From Bacteroidetes/Chlorobi group bacterium ChocPot_Mid (lineage in GTDB: Bacteria; Bacteroidota; Ignavibacteria; Kapaibacteriales; UBA2268): a DNA stretch of 5,868 nt. The notes under the pieces are model-generated. The model had not been told where the DNA came from. It searched no databases and saw nothing but the letters and a program-made list of their open reading frames with translations. The stretch spans positions 1 to 5,868 of the forward strand of contig RCNQ01000300.1 of the NCBI GenBank assembly GCA_003731675.1, read 5' to 3'. Both the position numbers and the translations under genes were made by a program. Positions 1 through 3,081 of this stretch are shown in pieces; the stretch's first letter is position 1, and every line of letters starts with the position of its first letter.

Positions 1-404
1 ATTTCCTTATTATATTTATCAATAACGGCGTTTATGGAATGACAAGTGGTCAGATGGCTCCTACAACTCTTCCAGGAATGTATTCGACTACATCACCATA
101 TGGAAGAGATGTTAAAACGCAGGGACATCCTTTTAAAATATCAGATGTTGTTGCCACTTTACCTGGAACAGCTTATGTAACAAGGCAGTCGGTTCACAAA
201 ACAACAAACGTCAGGAAATGCAAAAAAGCATTGGAAAAAGCAATAAGGTATCAGCAACAAGGACTTGGAACATGCTTGGTAGAAGTAGTGTCAAACTGTC
301 CTTCCAACTGGAAAATGACTCCTTTGGAATCTAACAAGTTTGTTGAAGAATCAATGATACCATTTTATCCATTAGGTGATTTAAAAGTACCGGAGGGCAA
401 ATAA
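1..404 (+). CDS. korB: 2-oxoacid:ferredoxin oxidoreductase, beta (TPP-binding) subunit, C-terminal part
   Basis: This is the 3' end of a gene that enters from the left edge. Reading from base 3 gives 133 residues and then TAA at 402-404. The ATG at 39 is internal, because conserved protein precedes it in frame. The visible segment starts with hydrophobic residues and then INNGVYGMTSGQMAPTT. The paired Asn (bases 21-26) are the end of the thiamine-pyrophosphate GDG...NN motif of this enzyme family, and the GQMAPTT stretch is typical of Kor/Vor beta chains. Further on, CPSNWKMTP matches the family's conserved C-terminal region. The complex oxidatively decarboxylates a 2-oxoacid to the acyl-CoA and reduces ferredoxin in the cytoplasm. 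The gamma gene follows after a single base, so the two are co-transcribed. Whether the substrate is 2-oxoglutarate (Kor) or a branched-chain 2-oxoacid (Vor) cannot be settled here, so the symbol is provisional. Confidence 0.93.
   Translation, partial: FLIIFINNGVYGMTSGQMAPTTLPGMYSTTSPYGRDVKTQGHPFKISDVVATLPGTAYVTRQSVHKTTNVRKCKKALEKAIRYQQQGLGTCLVEVVSNCPSNWKMTPLESNKFVEESMIPFYPLGDLKVPEGK
392..397 (+). promoter_or_regulatory. Shine-Dalgarno site of the gamma subunit gene
   Basis: GGAGGG lies inside the last codons of the beta gene, 8 bases before the ATG at 406. It is a strong Shine-Dalgarno match and fixes the gamma start. It also fits translational coupling across the one-base gap between the two genes. 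Confidence 0.8.
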
Positions 405-405
405 T

Positions 406-942
406 ATGACAGAAGAATCAATTTTCGCAGGTTTTGGAGGACAAGGTGTTCTCTCAATGGGTATGATGTTAGCTTATTCAGGAATGAAGGAAGGCAAGGA
501 AGTTTGCTGGATGCCGAGTTATGGACCGGAAATGCGTGGCGGTACGGCAAATTGTATCACAATCGTTTCTGATACGATGATAAGTTCCCCGATAATTTCC
601 ACATTCGATACTGTAGTAGCTTTAAACCAGCCATCTGTAGATAAATTCGAGAAGAAGATAAGACCGGGTGGTAATATCATTTATGATTCAGCAAATATAC
701 TCACTCCTCCAACGAGGACTGATATAAATATTTATGCTATTCCAGGTAGTGATGAAGCATTAAAGCTGAAGAACACAAAGGTATTGAATATGATTATCTT
801 GGGTGCATTCATTGCCGCAAGAAAAACAGTGAAACCTGAAACTGTTATGAAAGCATTGTATGATGTATTACCTGAAAGGCATCACAAGATGATACCTTTG
901 AACGAGAAAGCTTTTGCTATTGGAATGAGTTTTATTAAGTAG
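406..942 (+). CDS. korC: 2-oxoacid:ferredoxin oxidoreductase, gamma subunit
   Basis: A complete 178-residue protein, the usual size for a stand-alone gamma chain of the pyruvate/2-oxoacid ferredoxin oxidoreductase family. Near the N-terminus it has the glycine-rich GFGGQG motif (residues 9-14), and then SYGPEMRGGTAN (38-49), which is the family signature. The C-terminal PERHHK (156-161) followed by IPLNEKAF is also typical of Kor/Vor gamma chains. The subunit is part of the cytoplasmic heteromeric complex that converts a 2-oxoacid and CoA to acyl-CoA and CO2 with ferredoxin reduction, used in an oxidative or a reductive direction depending on the organism. The start at 406 is supported by the GGAGGG site. 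It is the last gene of the operon, because a terminator hairpin follows. The substrate (2-oxoglutarate or branched-chain) is not decidable from this chain, so the symbol could equally be vorC. Confidence 0.94.
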   Translation: MTEESIFAGFGGQGVLSMGMMLAYSGMKEGKEVCWMPSYGPEMRGGTANCITIVSDTMISSPIISTFDTVVALNQPSVDKFEKKIRPGGNIIYDSANILTPPTRTDINIYAIPGSDEALKLKNTKVLNMIILGAFIAARKTVKPETVMKALYDVLPERHHKMIPLNEKAFAIGMSFIK

Positions 943-976
943 AAAGCTGAAAGCTTAAAGCGAAAGGCAAAAAGCT
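943..976 (+). repeat. Imperfect AAAGC short tandem repeat
   Basis: Directly after the gamma stop codon the units AAAGCTG, AAAGCTT, AAAGCG, AAAGGCAA and AAAGCT follow one another. They form about five degenerate copies of a 6-8 base unit. The run lies between the stop codon and the terminator and is not coding. It could be slippage-derived sequence or one copy of a dispersed intergenic repeat. Only one copy is visible in this window. Confidence 0.55.
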
Positions 977-987
977 ATAAATAAATA

Positions 988-1022
988 AAATCCTCTGTAT
1001 TGAAAAAGCAGGGGATTTTTTT
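988..1022. terminator. Bidirectional rho-independent terminator between convergent genes
   Basis: Arms AAATCCTCTG (988-997) and CAGGGGATTT (1009-1018) form a 10-bp stem with one G-T wobble and an 11-base loop. On the plus strand a run of T continues to 1022, ending the kor transcript. On the minus strand the stem is followed by T-rich sequence (complement of 981-990), so it can also end the transcript of the gene whose stop is at 1028-1030. Its place between two convergent stop codons fits shared use. Confidence 0.82.
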
Positions 1023-1027
1023 ATTAG

Positions 1028-1948
1028 TTACCTATAATAACCAATCGCTTTGACATTTCCACCCGAATTTGAGCTTATATTGAGGAGAATTCCTTTGGTA
1101 ACGGTTTTACCATCATTTGCGATGTTGCCAACTTGAAATTTGCAAATGACTACTGATTTTTTTTCCAGGCATTTGGTGTTCATTTCTTCGAGTATTAAGC
1201 TCCATGTACTTTGTTCAACTCCGTTGACTATTTCTGTACTTTTTGAAGAAGCTCTTATTAGTATTCCCATTGTATTATTGTTGAAAAGAATGCAGTCCCA
1301 GAGTTTCGGTTCGTAATTCTCATCAATAATTCCTGTTTTTACTGTTGGGGATTCAGGTACAGGTAGTTCGTTCATTGACCTGTTTTTTGCAATTGACCAC
1401 ATTGATTGTCCGTAAGAATAGTAGCTTTGGGAATTATCCGCATTTTTAACTTTAAGAATCCCAATAACATCAACGGCAAAACTGATTTGCTCTAATCCAT
1501 CATTAGTAATTGTGATGATTACTTTCCTTGTTTCAAGGTATTTGTCAATAGCATTGATATTGATATTAATTTCTTTGTCATTCCAGGAATTAATTGTTAT
1601 TTTGATTTTAGGTTCAGATGAATTAATAAATCCATTCCCTTGCATGTTGCCAAAACCGGAACCGATGATTTTTGCTGTAGTTCCATCTTCTGCACAAGCA
1701 ATATAACCGAAATAAATGCTTTTTGTTTTGCAATCGTAATTTTCGGGGCTCCACCCTTTTATTTCAGTTATTTTAATTTTTCCATTAACCATATATCTGG
1801 TAATTTCAAAAGGAATTTTATTGTATTTTGAAAATGATTCTATTGTGATTTTCAAATTTAAAGGGGGTTGTTTCTGTGCTGAACAATAGTATGTAGCACA
1901 AAACAAAAATAGAGTAAACAAAAAGTATTTGAAATTATTTTTTATCAT
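1028..1948 (-). CDS. Secreted protein of unknown function with possible IPT/TIG-like segment
   Basis: The gene is not recognised as a named protein. It encodes 306 residues. The N-terminus has a clear Sec signal: K/N residues, a hydrophobic core (about 8-21), then CSA with likely cleavage between A24 and Q25. The mature part is rich in alternating Ile/Lys/Asn beta-strand sequence. Residues 92-131 (AKIIGSGFG, a short loop with two further Gly, then SWNDKEINI) resemble the turn-strand pattern of IPT/TIG Ig-like domains, but this is a by-eye resemblance only. A later GQSMWSIAKN (about 180-190) and SSNSGGNVKAIGYYR at the C-terminus match nothing I know. I see no lipobox and no obvious type IX sorting domain. 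There is no Shine-Dalgarno site before the ATG at 1948. A nested dyad lies 13 bases or more upstream, and terminators flank both ends, so it is probably a single-gene transcript. The expected location is the periplasm or outside the cell. Confidence 0.85.
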   Translation of the reverse strand: MIKNNFKYFLFTLFLFCATYYCSAQKQPPLNLKITIESFSKYNKIPFEITRYMVNGKIKITEIKGWSPENYDCKTKSIYFGYIACAEDGTTAKIIGSGFGNMQGNGFINSSEPKIKITINSWNDKEINININAIDKYLETRKVIITITNDGLEQISFAVDVIGILKVKNADNSQSYYSYGQSMWSIAKNRSMNELPVPESPTVKTGIIDENYEPKLWDCILFNNNTMGILIRASSKSTEIVNGVEQSTWSLILEEMNTKCLEKKSVVICKFQVGNIANDGKTVTKGILLNISSNSGGNVKAIGYYR

Positions 1949-1960
1949 ATATAATTTTAA

Positions 1961-2007
1961 ATTAACGTTTTGATAAAAGATTAATTGGAATTAATCAAAA
2001 ACGTAAT
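1961..2007. repeat. Nested inverted repeat upstream of the secreted-protein gene
   Basis: The core is a perfect dyad: GATTAATT (1979-1986), GG, AATTAATC (1989-1996). An outer pair, ATTAACGTTTTGAT (1961-1974) and ATCAAAAACGTAAT (1994-2007), is complementary except for one inserted base on each side. The two pairings overlap at 1994-1996, so they are alternatives. The site is 13-59 bases before the start codon at 1948. That position suits an operator or a 5' leader structure, but no regulator is identified. Confidence 0.5.
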
Positions 2008-2059
2008 TATTGATAATTAAAAATTAAATAATAATTAAGCAAAATCTATGCAAAAAATG

Positions 2060-2087
2060 AAAAAGTCGGTAAACTTACCGACTTTTT
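2060..2087 (-). terminator. Rho-independent terminator of the lipoprotein gene
   Basis: AAAAAGTCGGTAA (2060-2072) and TTACCGACTTTTT (2075-2087) are perfect inverted complements with only two bases between them, so the real loop will be larger than two. The GTCGG core pairs strongly and is followed by T-rich sequence on either strand. It lies 34 bases past the stop codon of the minus-strand lipoprotein gene and upstream of the next minus-strand gene. It therefore separates the two into different transcripts. Confidence 0.85.
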
Positions 2088-2104
2088 TAATGTGTATAAA
2101 TGTT

Positions 2105-2127
2105 AAGTGATTCTTTATCAATCACTT
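2105..2127 (-). other. Small hairpin overlapping a stop codon
   Basis: AAGTGATT (2105-2112) and AATCACTT (2120-2127) form a perfect 8-bp stem with a 7-base loop. The right arm contains the stop codon (complement of 2122-2124) and the last Lys codon of the lipoprotein gene. No T run follows directly, so it is not a terminator itself. It may be an mRNA 3'-end structure lying before the true terminator at 2060-2087, or chance in AT-rich DNA. Confidence 0.4.
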
Positions 2128-2868
2128 GACGGACCAATCAATGAGTATTCTTTTTGAATATTCCGGTTCACCCATTCCCATAATTAAAGCAGTTTGTGTT
2201 GTCAATGTTTGAGCAATACCTATATTTTTTGCAAAAAACATTTCTTCTGTCATATCAACTTTCATAGGAACAGAACCGAGACCAGGAATAGTGGCATTAC
2301 CATCAATTATTGCTGAGTTATTATAAGTAAAAGCAGTATAATCTTTGTTTTTGAGGTTAATAATTTTGTTAATACCTTTCGTTATGTCCATTTTGATAGA
2401 ACCGCTGAAAGAAAACATGTCGCCAATAATCAGGTCGGTTACATTGGTATCTAAGTATTTAATGTAGTCTTTGGTAAAACTGCCTCTTTCAACCCAACCT
2501 TCCTGTTCATTAGTGAAAGGATTGAGCTGAGTCCATTCGTAAAGAGAATTATTTTCGAAGTATTCGTAAGTTGTATCAATTGCAACTCCTGATAAGATGT
2601 CATAAGTAACTTTGACGAATGCGTTTTTCCCGTTAAACATCGTTGTTGATTCAATGACAACAGAATCTCTTGTAATAAGAGAATCTGGATTAAAATTCGA
2701 ATCGGTTTTCCATTCTTCATAAATCCACCAAGAACCAACCGAGAGCGGATAATAAGCAGAGTAATCTGTAGTTGCCGGTGGTGTCGGTGATGAGTCTTCA
2801 GAACAAGAAAATAAAAACGTAGTAATGCTCATAGCAAACATATAAAGGATAAATTTTGATAACTTCAT
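2122..2868 (-). CDS. Lipoprotein of unknown function, probably surface-facing
   Basis: Read from ATG at 2868 this is a 248-residue protein. It has a lipoprotein signal: K2 and K5, a hydrophobic core (6-20), then L19-F20-S21-C22 as a lipobox. After the Cys comes SEDSSPTPP, an acidic and then proline-rich linker. In Bacteroidota, acidic residues right after the Cys are known to act as a signal for export to the cell surface, so an outer-membrane, outward-facing location is inferred. Residues 39-50 (YYPLSVGSWWIY) resemble the opening of many uncharacterised FCB-group secreted proteins. The rest is beta-rich with no motif I recognise. An in-frame ATG exists at 2913, but 2868 is preferred: GAGG sits 6 bases upstream, the signal peptide then begins properly, and a -7-like box at 2901-2908 lies inside the longer version. 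A strong terminator follows. Function unknown. Confidence 0.85.
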   Translation of the reverse strand: MKLSKFILYMFAMSITTFLFSCSEDSSPTPPATTDYSAYYPLSVGSWWIYEEWKTDSNFNPDSLITRDSVVIESTTMFNGKNAFVKVTYDILSGVAIDTTYEYFENNSLYEWTQLNPFTNEQEGWVERGSFTKDYIKYLDTNVTDLIIGDMFSFSGSIKMDITKGINKIINLKNKDYTAFTYNNSAIIDGNATIPGLGSVPMKVDMTEEMFFAKNIGIAQTLTTQTALIMGMGEPEYSKRILIDWSVK

Positions 2869-2874
2869 TTTGTA

Positions 2875-2878
2875 CCTC
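2875..2878 (-). promoter_or_regulatory. Shine-Dalgarno site deciding the lipoprotein start
   Basis: On the minus strand GAGG precedes the ATG at 2868 by 6 bases (GAGGTACAAAATG). The alternative ATG at 2913 has no such site in front of it. This supports the shorter protein with a normal lipoprotein signal peptide. Confidence 0.65.
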
Positions 2879-2900
2879 ATAATTTCGAATAAATATTTTT

Positions 2901-2908
2901 CAAAAATA
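2901..2908 (-). promoter_or_regulatory. Candidate Bacteroidota-type -7 box of the lipoprotein gene
   Basis: On the minus strand 2908-2901 reads TATTTTTG, a full match to the Bacteroidota -7 consensus TAnnTTTG. No good -33 TTTG lies at the expected distance upstream (the bases there are AATG or GTGA). If used, transcription would start near 2894 and leave a leader of about 26 bases before the ATG at 2868. The match is in very AT-rich DNA and could be chance. Confidence 0.4.
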
Positions 2909-2955
2909 ATCAATTAATTTTTATTATCATTCACTTTTTACGAAAAAATTCTAAA

Positions 2956-2986
2956 TTTGTTTCAAAATTGAAGAATATTAAATTTA
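2956..2986 (+). promoter_or_regulatory. Candidate promoter of the propeller gene
   Basis: TTTG at 2956-2959 is followed after 19 bases by TAAATTTA (2979-2986). This fits the Bacteroidota -33 TTTG / -7 TAnnTTTG layout except for the last base of the -7 box. It would leave a leader of roughly 90 bases before the ATG at 3082. AT-rich DNA gives many such near matches, so this is only a candidate. Confidence 0.25.
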
Positions 2987-3081
2987 TGAGAAAAATTTGA
3001 ATGATTTTTAACTACAATATTTTAATTCGAATTACTTTATTAATTTTAAAGTTAATTTTTTTACAATAGTTGGACTTTATT

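Noticed and set aside
365..550. Minus-strand open frame of 61 codons across the korB/korC junction
   Set aside because: It lies opposite two clear genes, has no protein-like features of its own, and would be a shadow of the gamma subunit frame.
1512..1831. Two plus-strand open frames (1512-1706 and 1640-1831) inside the secreted-protein gene
   Set aside because: They are antisense to a well-supported gene with a signal peptide. Their hydrophobic look comes from the complement of AT-rich codons.
2451..2738. Minus-strand open frame of 95 codons in another frame of the lipoprotein gene
   Set aside because: It lies fully within the lipoprotein gene and has no start signal or recognisable sequence.
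3024..3033. Palindrome AATTCGAATT in the divergent promoter region
   Set aside because: It is a perfect 10-base palindrome but short and in very AT-rich DNA. It has no second copy and no adjoining arms, so I do not call it an operator.
3062..3067. TACAAT as a -10 box for the propeller gene
   Set aside because: There is no TTGACA-like box about 17 bases upstream, and it would leave almost no leader for ribosome binding.
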